Source: G963668605 sp963668605 (lineage in GTDB: Bacteria; Acidobacteriota; Terriglobia; Bryobacterales; Bryobacteraceae). Taken from it: a stretch of DNA of 64,000 nucleotides. The stretch spans positions 62,001-126,000 of the forward strand of contig OY764903.1 of assembly GCA_963668605.1 (NCBI GenBank), written 5' to 3'. Every line of letters starts with the position of its first letter. The stretch's first letter is position 1. Positions 24,675 through 33,900 of this stretch are shown piece by piece. The notes under the pieces were generated by a model that made no database searches, was not told the DNA's origin, and saw nothing but the letters and a program-made list of their open reading frames with translations. The translations under genes and the position numbers were made by a program.

Positions 24675-25862
24675 TTACGCCGACTTCATCATCTCGTCCC
24701 AGGTCACTTCGCGCTTCTTTTGATACGCCATGCGTCCCAGGATGGATGTCAACGTGCTCTCCGCCGCGGCCTTCGCCATATTGTGTGGCTTCTTGTCCAC
24801 GATGCTCTTGAAGAAGACTTCAATCGCGTCAATGGTGATCTCGCGCTTGGATTCACGCCTCTCGATCTGGCTGCTGTCGGTGAGATCGTCGGCATGCTTG
24901 TATGCAGCATTCGCCGTCGGGCCATGGAATCTGTAGTACGTGCGCGCGGTCTCAAGCATGCCTTTCGATCCGTAGAAACGCTCCTTCACATCGCGGAAGC
25001 CGCACGTGTGCTTGATGCTGATCAACCAGCCTTCCATGTTATTCGGATAGTAGTAAGTGATGTTGTGATGGTCGGAATCCCAATCGCCGTACGCCGGCTT
25101 GTAGCGCAATCCACCCGTGCCGACGGCGCGCACGGGATGGTTCCCGGCGAACCAGTTGAGCGTATCGACGCCGTGGCAGTCCTGCTCCACGATCGCGCCG
25201 CCGGACTCCGACATCCAAGCGCCCCACTGCCGCAGCTTGCGCACTTCCGGCGCATCCTGACTCTTCGACGGACCCCTTGGCGGCAACCCGCCGAGTACCC
25301 AAAAACTCTCCATCATCGTCAGTTCGCCCATCCTGCCTTCGCGCAGAATCTTCTCTGCGGTCAAATACTCCGGGCTGTAACGCTGCTGAAAGCCGAACTG
25401 GATGGTCTTCGACTTGTCCGCTTTCTCCGAGGCAGCCAAGAGGCGCTTCACTCCGGCGATGTCCGCGCCCGCCGGCTTTTCGCAGTAGATATGTTTCTTG
25501 GCGGCGACGGCGGCTTCAAAGTGAACCGGATGCAGATACACCGGCGTCGTAATCAACACGGCGTCGAGTCCTGGCTGCGCCAGCAGTTCCTTGAAGTCCT
25601 TATAGGACGGCACTTTGTCGCCGCCGGGAATCTCCGTCTTGGCCAGGTCGATGCGGTCCGGATAGAGATCGCAAATCGCGGCGAGTTGGGCGTTGGCGTC
25701 CCTGGTCATGTGCGCGCCGTCGTAACGTCCGCGGCCGCCTGTCCCAATGATTCCGAACGTGACTTTGGAATTTGCCTGATAGCTGAACGCGGTCTCCGGC
25801 CGGACGATCAAGAGGTTGGCCGCCGCGCCCGTAAGCGCCTGGCGTCTGCTGAATGTGCTCAT
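24675..25862 (-). CDS. Tat-exported Gfo/Idh/MocA oxidoreductase
   Basis: 395 residues. The N-terminus MSTFSRRQALTGAAANLLIV is a twin-arginine signal. A Rossmann domain follows with VTFGIIGTGGRGRYDGAHM, AAICDLYPDR, DAVLITTPVYLHPVHFEAA and HIYCEKPAGADIAGV (Glu-Lys-Pro of the family), then the C-terminal beta-sheet domain with SESGGAIVEQDCHGVDTLNW. These enzymes oxidise or epimerise sugars with a tightly bound NAD(P). The start overlaps the stop of the next upstream gene as ATGA, placing it last in a three-gene sugar operon. Substrate unknown. Confidence 0.88.
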   Translation of the reverse strand: MSTFSRRQALTGAAANLLIVRPETAFSYQANSKVTFGIIGTGGRGRYDGAHMTRDANAQLAAICDLYPDRIDLAKTEIPGGDKVPSYKDFKELLAQPGLDAVLITTPVYLHPVHFEAAVAAKKHIYCEKPAGADIAGVKRLLAASEKADKSKTIQFGFQQRYSPEYLTAEKILREGRMGELTMMESFWVLGGLPPRGPSKSQDAPEVRKLRQWGAWMSESGGAIVEQDCHGVDTLNWFAGNHPVRAVGTGGLRYKPAYGDWDSDHHNITYYYPNNMEGWLISIKHTCGFRDVKERFYGSKGMLETARTYYRFHGPTANAAYKHADDLTDSSQIERRESKREITIDAIEVFFKSIVDKKPHNMAKAAAESTLTSILGRMAYQKKREVTWDEMMKSA

Positions 25863-27034
25863 GAATTCTCCGCTGAGACTCCGGTCTCTACCCACTGTCC
25901 GCTGCGCGCGGATTCGATCACCGCGTCGCACACCCTCTGTGTTTTCACGGCGCAGCGGAAATCCGGCTGAGCGGGTTTGCCGGTTTCGATGCCGATCACA
26001 AAATCCGCCATCGCATTTAGAAATGTGTGTTCGTAACCGATGCACGTGCCCGGCACCCAGTAGTGGCTCATGTAGGGATGCTCGGAATTGGTCGTATGGA
26101 TCTTGCGCCAGCCCGTCAGATGCGATTCCACTTTCTTGCCGGACTGCAACTGCTTATACTCAAAAAATTGCAGATACTCCGGCTCTTCCAGGTCGAAGTA
26201 CAAACTGCCATCAGACCCATTCATCTCGAACGTGTTGAAGTTCTTGCGGCCGCGCGCATAGCGCGTCGATTCAAACGTGCCAATCGATCCGTTGGCGAAC
26301 TCCGCCAGGAACATGCAGGCATCGTCGATGGTCACCTTTTCCATCTTGCCGGTGAGCGCGTGTTTGCGTTCCTTGACGAAGATCTGCGTCTTCGCGGTCA
26401 CGCGTGCGATCGGGCCGTTGAGCCACATCGCCGTGTCGATCGAATGGGCCAGCAAATCGCCGGTCACTCCGGAACCGGCCATCCTCGCGTCGAGGCGCCA
26501 CAGCGCGTCGCCGCCTAGCGGAACGTCGGCCGAAATCGTCCAGTCCTGGAAGTACGTCGCACGATAGTGGAAGGTGCGGCCCACGCGGCCTTCGTCCACC
26601 AATTGCTTGGCCAGCGAGATGGAGGGCACCCGGCGGTAGTTGTACCCGACCATGTTGGGAACGCCCGCCGTTTCGACGGCGAGTGCCATCTCCTCGGCCT
26701 GCGCGACGCTCATTGCGAGCGGCTTTTCGCATATCACCATCTTGCCGCGCTTTGCCGCGGCCAGCGCGATTTCGTGGTGCGTGAAGTTCGGCGAACCGAT
26801 GTCGATCAGATCAATGTCGTCGGCGTCGACCAGCTTGTGCCAATCCTCCTCGATGCGTTCGTACCCCCAAGTGTCGGCGAACACTCGCGTCTTCGCGGGT
26901 TCGAGTCCACAGACCGCCTTTAGGACCGGCCTGTGTTCCACCTGGAAAAAATTATTCAGACGTCTGTATGCATTCGAGTGCGTGCGGCCCATGAAGCCGC
27001 AGCCGATCATTCCGATGCGCAGTTCTTTGCTCAT
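25859..27034 (-). CDS. Cytoplasmic Gfo/Idh/MocA oxidoreductase
   Basis: 391 residues without a signal peptide. The NAD-binding domain starts at IGMIGCGFMGRTHSNAY; the family lysine region is MVICEKPLAMSVAQAEEM. The substrate domain contains VGYNYRRVPSISLAK, DARMAGSGVTGDLLAHSIDTAMWL and FEMNGSDGSLYFDLEEPEYLQFF. Probably an NAD-dependent sugar or inositol dehydrogenase. Second of three genes: 11 bases after the TIM-barrel gene and overlapping the Tat-exported homologue. Possessing one cytoplasmic and one exported paralogue is common in acidobacterial and planctomycete sugar loci. Confidence 0.9.
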   Translation of the reverse strand: MSKELRIGMIGCGFMGRTHSNAYRRLNNFFQVEHRPVLKAVCGLEPAKTRVFADTWGYERIEEDWHKLVDADDIDLIDIGSPNFTHHEIALAAAKRGKMVICEKPLAMSVAQAEEMALAVETAGVPNMVGYNYRRVPSISLAKQLVDEGRVGRTFHYRATYFQDWTISADVPLGGDALWRLDARMAGSGVTGDLLAHSIDTAMWLNGPIARVTAKTQIFVKERKHALTGKMEKVTIDDACMFLAEFANGSIGTFESTRYARGRKNFNTFEMNGSDGSLYFDLEEPEYLQFFEYKQLQSGKKVESHLTGWRKIHTTNSEHPYMSHYWVPGTCIGYEHTFLNAMADFVIGIETGKPAQPDFRCAVKTQRVCDAVIESARSGQWVETGVSAENS

Positions 27035-27045
27035 GTCTGCTCCTT

Positions 27046-27960
27046 TTATCCAAATTTCGCGATCAATTCATCAAGGCGCCGTTTGCAGCTTTCCGTCGCT
27101 GCCCATGCGTCGGGCCAGAAACACAGGTCGATGGTCCACCAGTCGTGCGGCAGTTTGTAGACCTTGACCAGTTCCGGCACGATCTCGTCGAAATTCAAAA
27201 AACCAACGCCGAAGGGGGGATGTGCCGAGGTCTCGTCATCGCCGTTCGCGTCCTTGTGGCAATTTCCGTCGGAGTCGATCAGGTGAATGTGAATGATGCG
27301 CCCCGCGAGCATGCGGATCAGATCGATCTGGCTCGCGAAGACCTCCTTGACGCCTTCCTGCCGGGCGCCAACGACGCCGACCATGTGGCCGTGGCAGGTG
27401 TCGTACTGCAGTCCGAAATTCGGCTTGTCCACCGCGTCGTGGACGCGCACGACGTCGCTGGGTTTGTTGAAGGCGAAGCCGGGCTCGAACTCCCACATCA
27501 CATACTGGCCGCGTTCCGCTGCGATATCGCAGCACGTCTTCCAGGTATTCACGACACGCGACATTGCCGTGGCGTAATCGAGTTCGCGGTGAATCGTGGG
27601 CGGCTGCACGCAGTCGACGCGGATGCCCTGGATGCCGAGGTCGCCGGCGAACTCCGCACTTCGCCGGAACTCGGCAATGTACTTGGTTTGGTCGTCGGTG
27701 TTGATCAGCTTCTCGCCCCACAAGTTGGCGGCCATTCCGCTGAAACCGAGACCTTTCTCGCTCATCTTTGCGCGCAGTTCGGCGCGCTGCGATTTCTCCG
27801 GCAGCGAGTCCGGATTGGGATGTGGCGGAAAAGCTCCGAGCTCGACGCCATCGAAGCCAAGCGCCTTGAGCTTATCGCAGACGGTGTCAAAATCGATGGG
27901 ATGTGCGGCGTAGGGGCCGATCGTGTAGGCCCACGAGCCGATGGAAGTTCGCTTGCTCAT
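27046..27960 (-). CDS. Sugar phosphate isomerase/epimerase (xylose-isomerase-like TIM barrel)
   Basis: 304 residues. Barrel strands and metal ligands are visible: GSWAYTIGPYAAHP, LGFDGVELGAFPPHPN, VMWEFEPGFAFNKPSD (Glu), NFGLQYDTCHGHMVG (Asp/His) and GRIIHIHLIDSDGNCHKD. This AP-endonuclease-2/IolE-like fold isomerises keto-sugars or inosose with a divalent metal. First gene of the operon with the two oxidoreductases; the three probably act on one sugar or cyclitol. Its start is divergent from the giant secreted gene at 28400, with a palindromic element in between. Confidence 0.87.
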   Translation of the reverse strand: MSKRTSIGSWAYTIGPYAAHPIDFDTVCDKLKALGFDGVELGAFPPHPNPDSLPEKSQRAELRAKMSEKGLGFSGMAANLWGEKLINTDDQTKYIAEFRRSAEFAGDLGIQGIRVDCVQPPTIHRELDYATAMSRVVNTWKTCCDIAAERGQYVMWEFEPGFAFNKPSDVVRVHDAVDKPNFGLQYDTCHGHMVGVVGARQEGVKEVFASQIDLIRMLAGRIIHIHLIDSDGNCHKDANGDDETSAHPPFGVGFLNFDEIVPELVKVYKLPHDWWTIDLCFWPDAWAATESCKRRLDELIAKFG

Positions 27961-28035
27961 ACAGCCAACTACTATATTTCATCGGCGGCCGGTCCTGCTA
28001 GTCAGTAGCCAGTTCAATATCGAAACTGGACCGAT

Positions 28036-28125
28036 GCCTCCGGTCGCTCACGCCGGGCATCGTTTGGGCTCCGATCTTCGACCCATCCATCCGTCCCACG
28101 GTGTCAGGCGCCAGCGACTGGAGGC
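28036..28125. repeat. Degenerate palindromic element D
   Basis: The left arm GCCTCCGGTCGCTCACG and right arm GCGCCAGCGACTGGAGGC match the termini of elements A-C but are diverged and lack tandem units. It lies in the gap before the giant secreted gene. Together with the following 178 bases it recurs, reversed, at 52527-52770. Confidence 0.7.
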
Positions 28126-28298
28126 AAGCGCGATCGGTAATCCAACACGTTCTGGTGCAACACGGAAAATCGATGGGATTCTATCCGCACTTTGCCGAAA
28201 AGACCAGCAAGTGGGACGGAATTCACCCAATGGATCGGCCGCTATCTGCAATACAACCGGACCACACTCAAATTCATCACGCATTCGATTCGAATTGA
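28121..28298 (+). other. Conserved 178-base upstream segment with short open frame
   Basis: An open frame ends in TGA at 28298 just before the promoter of the giant gene. It reads RQARSVIQHVLVQHG...EKTSKWDGIHPMDR...AFDSN. The reverse of 52527-52704 has the same length, no insertions or deletions, and reads RQARSAIQYVLTQHG...EKTGKWDGIHPTDR...AIDSN with the same stop position. Most differences change the amino acid, so it may be a decayed gene end carried along in a duplication rather than a live protein. No start with a ribosome site is apparent. Function unknown. Confidence 0.5.
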
Positions 28299-28300
28299 AG

Positions 28301-28394
28301 TTGTGATCCAGATCAAAGAAGCCTATACTCCTTTAAGAGAGCCGCCACCTCTCACCGGAAATCCCCGCGGTCTGATGGGATGATCCTTCGGAGG
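28301..28394 (+). promoter_or_regulatory. Promoter and leader of the giant secreted gene at 28400
   Basis: -35 TTGTGA at 28301-28306, 17-base spacer, -10 TATACT at 28324-28329. Just after the expected start of transcription is a hairpin, GAGAG-CCGCCAC-CTCTC, at 28337-28353, which would sit at the 5' tip of the mRNA. The ribosome site GGAGG is at 28390-28394, five bases before GTG. The paralogous leader at 52409-52505 has the same arrangement. Confidence 0.7.
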
Positions 28395-28399
28395 TGAGT

Positions 28400-30895
28400 G
28401 TGCTTAGGTGGCCTTTAAACGTCTGCGTAGTCCTCTCCAGAACGTTTCAATATTTCGTGATATCGATTGCGTTCATGTTTTTGCTACAGTGCGCATCGGC
28501 GGACGTCCTCGCAACAATCACGACGAACACGCCGAACCGGGTGTTCACGGCGGCCGGGACGGCGACGCTGACGGCCGCAGCAGCCTCTGGGTATCGCGCC
28601 ACAAGCAATATTGTTGGAACCATGGCGGCATCCTCCGGGGCTGTGATTCCGTTCTTGCACATAGCGGGAACGAACTACAATCTGACGACGATCAGCGGGG
28701 TTCCGATGAGTGCCACGCCTGTGGCGATCAATCAGGCAGGCCAAATCCTCCGCAATCAAAACAGCGTCTACGGAAACGTGGATCGCGCCACGCCGGCTAC
28801 GGCGTTGCCTCCGCCGCTTCCGCCGCCGTCGGTCTTTGTGACGATCGCGGCGAACATACCAAACCAGGTGTTCACGGTAGCTGGATTTGGCTGTGCGCCG
28901 GGTAGCTACACGAGCCCGCAGACTCTGCCGTGGCTTAACTATGCGAGTTGCACAATCACCTTCTCGTCCAAAAGCACAGGGGTCGGGACACGGCTCGCCC
29001 TGACGGGGTGGCAGGACGGCGGCACAGCCAACCCACGCGTGATTGTCGCGCCGGCACAATCGGTCACTTATACGGCAAATTTCACGACACAGCATCTGCT
29101 GACGATGGCGATTAACCCTGCCGCTAGCGGCTCCCTAGTGGCCAATCCGGCTTCAATCGACGGCTATTACAACTTCGGCACGAGTGTGGAGTTGACCGCG
29201 ACTCCCGCCAGCGGCTACGCGTTCTCATTCCTCTCTGGTGACATGGCGGGTTCCACCAATCCCCAAAGCGTGGCAATGACAGCGCCGCGTACGGTGACCG
29301 CGAATTTCTCCAGCGGGACTGGCGTCAACGTTCCGCCGTACGCCCTGGAACTCTCGCCGTTCCAGGGCGCTGCCGTCACGCAGACGTTCACGGGCACTTT
29401 CACTGACGCCAACGGCTGGACAGACATAGCCAAAGCTGCCTTCCGCTTCCACGAATCTTACGCGAGTTCCGTCGGCGCCTGCATTGTGGAAATGCGGCCG
29501 CAGACCGGACAGATCACCTTGCTGGATGATGCGGGAGTGAGCTACCTCACACCGGTCGCGCTCGGTTCAGCGGCGCCGCTCCAGAACAGCGCCTGTTCGG
29601 TGGATGCCGCCTACTCGGGCTTCAGCGGATCCGGTAATGTGCTGACCGCAAACGTGGCGCTGACTTTCAAACCTGCCTTCGGTTCAGCCGGCGGCCGCGA
29701 GCCGCGCAAAGCGGTCTGCGAGTGGGCCAAAGACACCGCCGGTGCGGGTGAGGATCAGTCCTGCTTTGGCATGTGGCTTCCCGAAGCGCCTGCGCCTGTC
29801 AAGATTCCGCGCTACCGCCTCTACAATCCGGCCAATTTCGCACACTTCTTCACGGCCAGCCAGAATGAACGTGACGTGCTGGTCACGCGAGGCTTCACGC
29901 CCGAGGATCCGCCGCCGGGCATGGCCTACAACCAGCCCGCCACCATTAGCGGCATTTCGACGCATCCGTTCTATCGCATCTTATTCTTCCCGCAGAACGG
30001 GGCGCCGATCTTCCATTACTGGACGCGCGACCGCGAGGAGTACAAGACAGCGGTACGCAACCGCACCTTGAACCTGGGCGAAGGCATGGATTCGTTCCTG
30101 CTCTCCGGCCAGGCGCCGGGCACCTATCCGACCTACCGCATGCGCTTCACCGCGGGACCGACGGCGTACCCGATTTATCACTACGCACTGCAAGCCGAGC
30201 ACGATGCACTCCTGGGCTTCGGTTGGGGCGTCTCACTGGGAATTGATGGCTACTTACAGCCAATGCCCGTGCCCCTAACTCAAGTTACTGCCGCCCTACA
30301 GACACCGCCCCGCAAAGTCATTGCTGTGGTGCTGAGTGCAGCCAGCCATGAAAGCGGACCTGTCGCTCCGGGCGAGTTGATTCGCGTTTACGGCTCCTTC
30401 AGCAAACTCGCGCAGGCATTCATCGATGACAGTGCGGTCCAGTTGACTGCCGTGACGGAGCGCTACATCGAACTCGCGGTACCCGAAACGGTCGCCGGCA
30501 GGGAGTCCATCGCACTGTTCGTCGATGACCTCGGCGTCAGGACCGAAGCCGTCACGGTGCCCATCACCCCGGCAAACCCCGCAGTCTTCGTGAAGGACTT
30601 CCTTGGGCGCGGAATCGTCGAGACGCGGCCATCGGACCCAGGCACGATCACACTGCAACTAACCGGCGCGGGCGAACTCGACCTCGGCCAGCCGAAGCTT
30701 CCGCTCTCGGTGCGTCTAAACGGCTACCCGGCCGAGATTCTTTCCATTTCGGCCATCGCCGATCAACCTGGCCGCCTAGCCGTCAACGTGAAGCTGCCGG
30801 CAGAACTGCTGTCTGCCGGCACGGACCTGGCAACAATCTCGCTACAAGCAGGCGAAGCGAACGCGCAGCCGGGATTGTTAGTAAGAGTGAAGTAA
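28400..30895 (+). CDS. Giant secreted protein 1 (InlB-like repeats, DUF5648-like, Solibacter C-terminal domain)
   Basis: 831 residues; GTG start fixed by GGAGG five bases before. A signal peptide (MLRWPLNVCVVL...FLLQCASA) is followed by about 210 residues with two related beta segments (TNTPNRVFTAAGTATL; ANIPNQVFTVAGFGC). Next come divergent InlB-like repeats (LTGWQDGGTANPRVIVA; LTMAINPAASGSLVANPAS), then a Cys-containing beta domain from about residue 312 (FRFHESYASSVGACIVEMRP), DUF5648-like repeats from about 470 (YRLYNPANFAHFFTASQNERD), and the Solibacter C-terminal domain (VLSAASHESGPVAPGELIRVYG). In the last domain GSNFSK of the paralogues has become GSFSK. Surface display or export is inferred; no catalytic residues seen. 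Confidence 0.85.
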   Translation: MLRWPLNVCVVLSRTFQYFVISIAFMFLLQCASADVLATITTNTPNRVFTAAGTATLTAAAASGYRATSNIVGTMAASSGAVIPFLHIAGTNYNLTTISGVPMSATPVAINQAGQILRNQNSVYGNVDRATPATALPPPLPPPSVFVTIAANIPNQVFTVAGFGCAPGSYTSPQTLPWLNYASCTITFSSKSTGVGTRLALTGWQDGGTANPRVIVAPAQSVTYTANFTTQHLLTMAINPAASGSLVANPASIDGYYNFGTSVELTATPASGYAFSFLSGDMAGSTNPQSVAMTAPRTVTANFSSGTGVNVPPYALELSPFQGAAVTQTFTGTFTDANGWTDIAKAAFRFHESYASSVGACIVEMRPQTGQITLLDDAGVSYLTPVALGSAAPLQNSACSVDAAYSGFSGSGNVLTANVALTFKPAFGSAGGREPRKAVCEWAKDTAGAGEDQSCFGMWLPEAPAPVKIPRYRLYNPANFAHFFTASQNERDVLVTRGFTPEDPPPGMAYNQPATISGISTHPFYRILFFPQNGAPIFHYWTRDREEYKTAVRNRTLNLGEGMDSFLLSGQAPGTYPTYRMRFTAGPTAYPIYHYALQAEHDALLGFGWGVSLGIDGYLQPMPVPLTQVTAALQTPPRKVIAVVLSAASHESGPVAPGELIRVYGSFSKLAQAFIDDSAVQLTAVTERYIELAVPETVAGRESIALFVDDLGVRTEAVTVPITPANPAVFVKDFLGRGIVETRPSDPGTITLQLTGAGELDLGQPKLPLSVRLNGYPAEILSISAIADQPGRLAVNVKLPAELLSAGTDLATISLQAGEANAQPGLLVRVK

Positions 30896-30923
30896 GTACG
30901 GTGCAAGTGTGAGACATCTTGAG

Positions 30924-33900
30924 ATGAATATCGAACGGTCGATTCTTGTTATGCTTGGCGCTGCTCTGTTCACACTGACGCCGGCCGAGTGCCAGCAGAC
31001 TGGATATATCCTGAGCACTGCGGCTGGCGGTGGACTGCCGCTGACGCCGCTTCCCGCAGGGGACGTAGCGCTCCGGACGCCGTCGGCAGTGGCCGCCGAG
31101 GCGGGCGGCGCCGTCTACTTCACTTCCGATCACTGTGTCTACAAGCGGGACACGGCGGGCACACTCACCCGCGTGGCGGGCAGTTCGGCGTCTCCCGGCT
31201 TTTCGGGTGACGGCGGGCTGGCGATCCGCGCCCAGCTTGATAGTCCTGCCGGCCTGGTGCTGGACAGCCTCGGCAACCTCTTCATTTCCGATACGAACAA
31301 CCAGCGCATTCGCAAGGTGGCGGCGGCTACGGGCATAATCACGACGGTGGCGGGGAATGGCGTTTCCGGATACGGAGGCGATGGAGGCCCCGCTATCTAT
31401 GGGTCGTTCGCAAATCCTGCCGGGATAGCGCTCGATGGCGCCGGCAATCTCTATATCGCGGATAACCGCAACAGCCGCGTTCGCAAAATCATGGCGGCAA
31501 CCGGCATCTTGTCGACCGTGGCCGGAAGCGGCTTTCCCGCATCAGGAGGCGATGGCGGGCCGGCTGTGAACGCCTATATCAACTGTCCCACTGGCGTCGC
31601 GCTGGATGGTTCCGGCAATCTCTTCATTGCGGAATCTTGCGGCGGCCACGTCCGCAGAGTGGCCGTTGGGACCGGCGTTATCACGACTTTCGCTGGAAGC
31701 ACTACCGCTCTCTCTTTGGGAGACGGCGGTCCGGCGGTCGAGGCCCAGCTCGGGCCGCTCGGGGTTGCCGTGGACGCTTCCGGCAACGTGCTGATTGCGG
31801 ACTCGGGCGGCCGTATCCGCAAAGTTTCCGGTGGCATCATTACGACAGTGGCCGGGTCCGGGTGGGGCACTTCGGGCGATGGGGGGCCGGCTATCAGCGC
31901 GAAATTTCAAGTTCCGCTCGCCGTCGCGCTGGACGGCGCCGGGAACATCTATATCGCGGAGAACAATCGGATTCGTAAGGTGACGGCGGCCGACGGCGTC
32001 ATCAGTACGATTGCCGGAAACGCAACTTACATATATTCGGGGGACGGCGCTCTGGCCGCGAACACGCAGATGGGCAAACCCATCGGCGTGGCCTTGGACG
32101 GCGCTGGAAACCTGTACATTGCGGATGCCTCCGCCTTTTCGATCCGCAAGGTGGCGGCGGCGACCGGCATGATTACGACGATCGCCGGAAACGGTACGCA
32201 GGGCTTTTCGGGCGACGGCCTCCCGGCGGCAAGCGCTCAATTCAATGATATTCAAGGCCTTGCCGCCGATGCCACCGGAAACGTGTACGTCTCGGACAGT
32301 GGCAATCAGCGCATCCGAAGGGTGGCCGCGGCGACCGGCATCGTCACGACCGTGGCCGGAACCGGAGCAGCCAGCTACTCGAGCGACGGAGGTCTCGCCG
32401 TCAATTCCTCGCTCTATCTGCCTGCCGGAGTGGCGGTCGATAGCTCCGGCAATCTCTACATTGCCGATGCGCACAGCAACCGCGTGCGCAAGGTGTCGGC
32501 AGCGACGGGCATTATCACGACAGTCGCGGGCGGTGGCTCAAGCAGCCCGGGCGACGGAGGTCCGGCGACCGCTGCCCAACTCAGCCAGCCCAGCGGCGTT
32601 GCTGTGGATGGTTTCGGCAACCTGTATATCACAGATGCATACAGTTCGCGGGTTCGCAAAGTATCGGCGGCAACGGGTATCATCACCGTCGTGGCGGGCA
32701 ACGGAGGCCTTGGCCATGAGGGTGACGGCGGCCCGGCGACAAGCGCCAGTTTGGGACAGTCCCTGAGTGTGGCCGTGGACAAATTCGGCGATTTGCTCAT
32801 CGCCGATTCCCCACGTATTCGCAAAGTGACATTGGCAACCGGCATCATTACGACGGTGGCCGGCAGCGACGGCTACGGCTTTTCCGGAGACGGCGGATCC
32901 GCCACAAACGCGAAACTCAGCGGGCCTTGTGCGTTGGCGGCTGACAGTTCCGGCGGCTTCTTTATCGCCGAACGCGGCAATAACCTCGTTCGCCACGCGA
33001 CGCGAGCGGCTGGAGCGGCCTTGTTGAGCATGAACAAGCAAACCATTGGCACTCTGACGGCAGGACAGGCCGGCAGCTACTTACTATCCGTGAGCAACAA
33101 TGCTGATGCGGGAGCCACAATCGGCATCGTGGCGGTCAGCGAGAAGGCGCCGGCCGGACTGACCGTCCAATCGATGTCCGGTATTGGTTGGAACTGTGCG
33201 GCTGGCGGCGCCACATGCACGCGTAGCGATGCCCTTGCCCCCGGCTCCGCCTATCCGCCGATTACGGTTGCGGTGAACGTGCAGGCGGGCGCACCCGCTC
33301 AGTTCACGAATCAGGCGAGCCTGATCGGCGGCGGCTCCGTGTGGGCCAGTGCTGCTAATTCAGCGAACGTGGCTCCGGCGGGCACGTCTGCTGCGGTTGC
33401 GGTAACGCTGAATACGGTTCCGGCGGGACAGAGCCTGCTCATCGATGGAACGATCGCGATGCCACAGACTTTCTATTGGATCCCTGGCTCGGTGCACAGC
33501 GTAGCAGCGCCCACACCGCAGACCGGCGCAAGCACGCGTTATGTGTTTGCCGGTTGGAGCGATGGCGGAGCGGAAGCGCACACGATTACCGCGCCGTCAA
33601 ACGCATCCTCTCTTACAGCCAATTTCAAGGCTCAATTTTTGTTGACGACGAGCGTGAATCCGGCTGGCGGTGGAACCGTTGCGGCCAGTCCATCCTCGGC
33701 GGACGGATACTACAATTCCGGAGCCGCCGTTCAGTTGACTGCGATTCCGGCTTTGGGGAGGACTTTCGCATTCTTCTCCGGCGCCTTCTCGGGCAACTCC
33801 AACCCGCAAAGCCTGACCATGACGGCGCCGCTTTCGGTCACCGCGATTTTCTCCGGCGCGACCGGCGCCAATGTGCCGCCGCACGCTGTGGAGCTATCTC

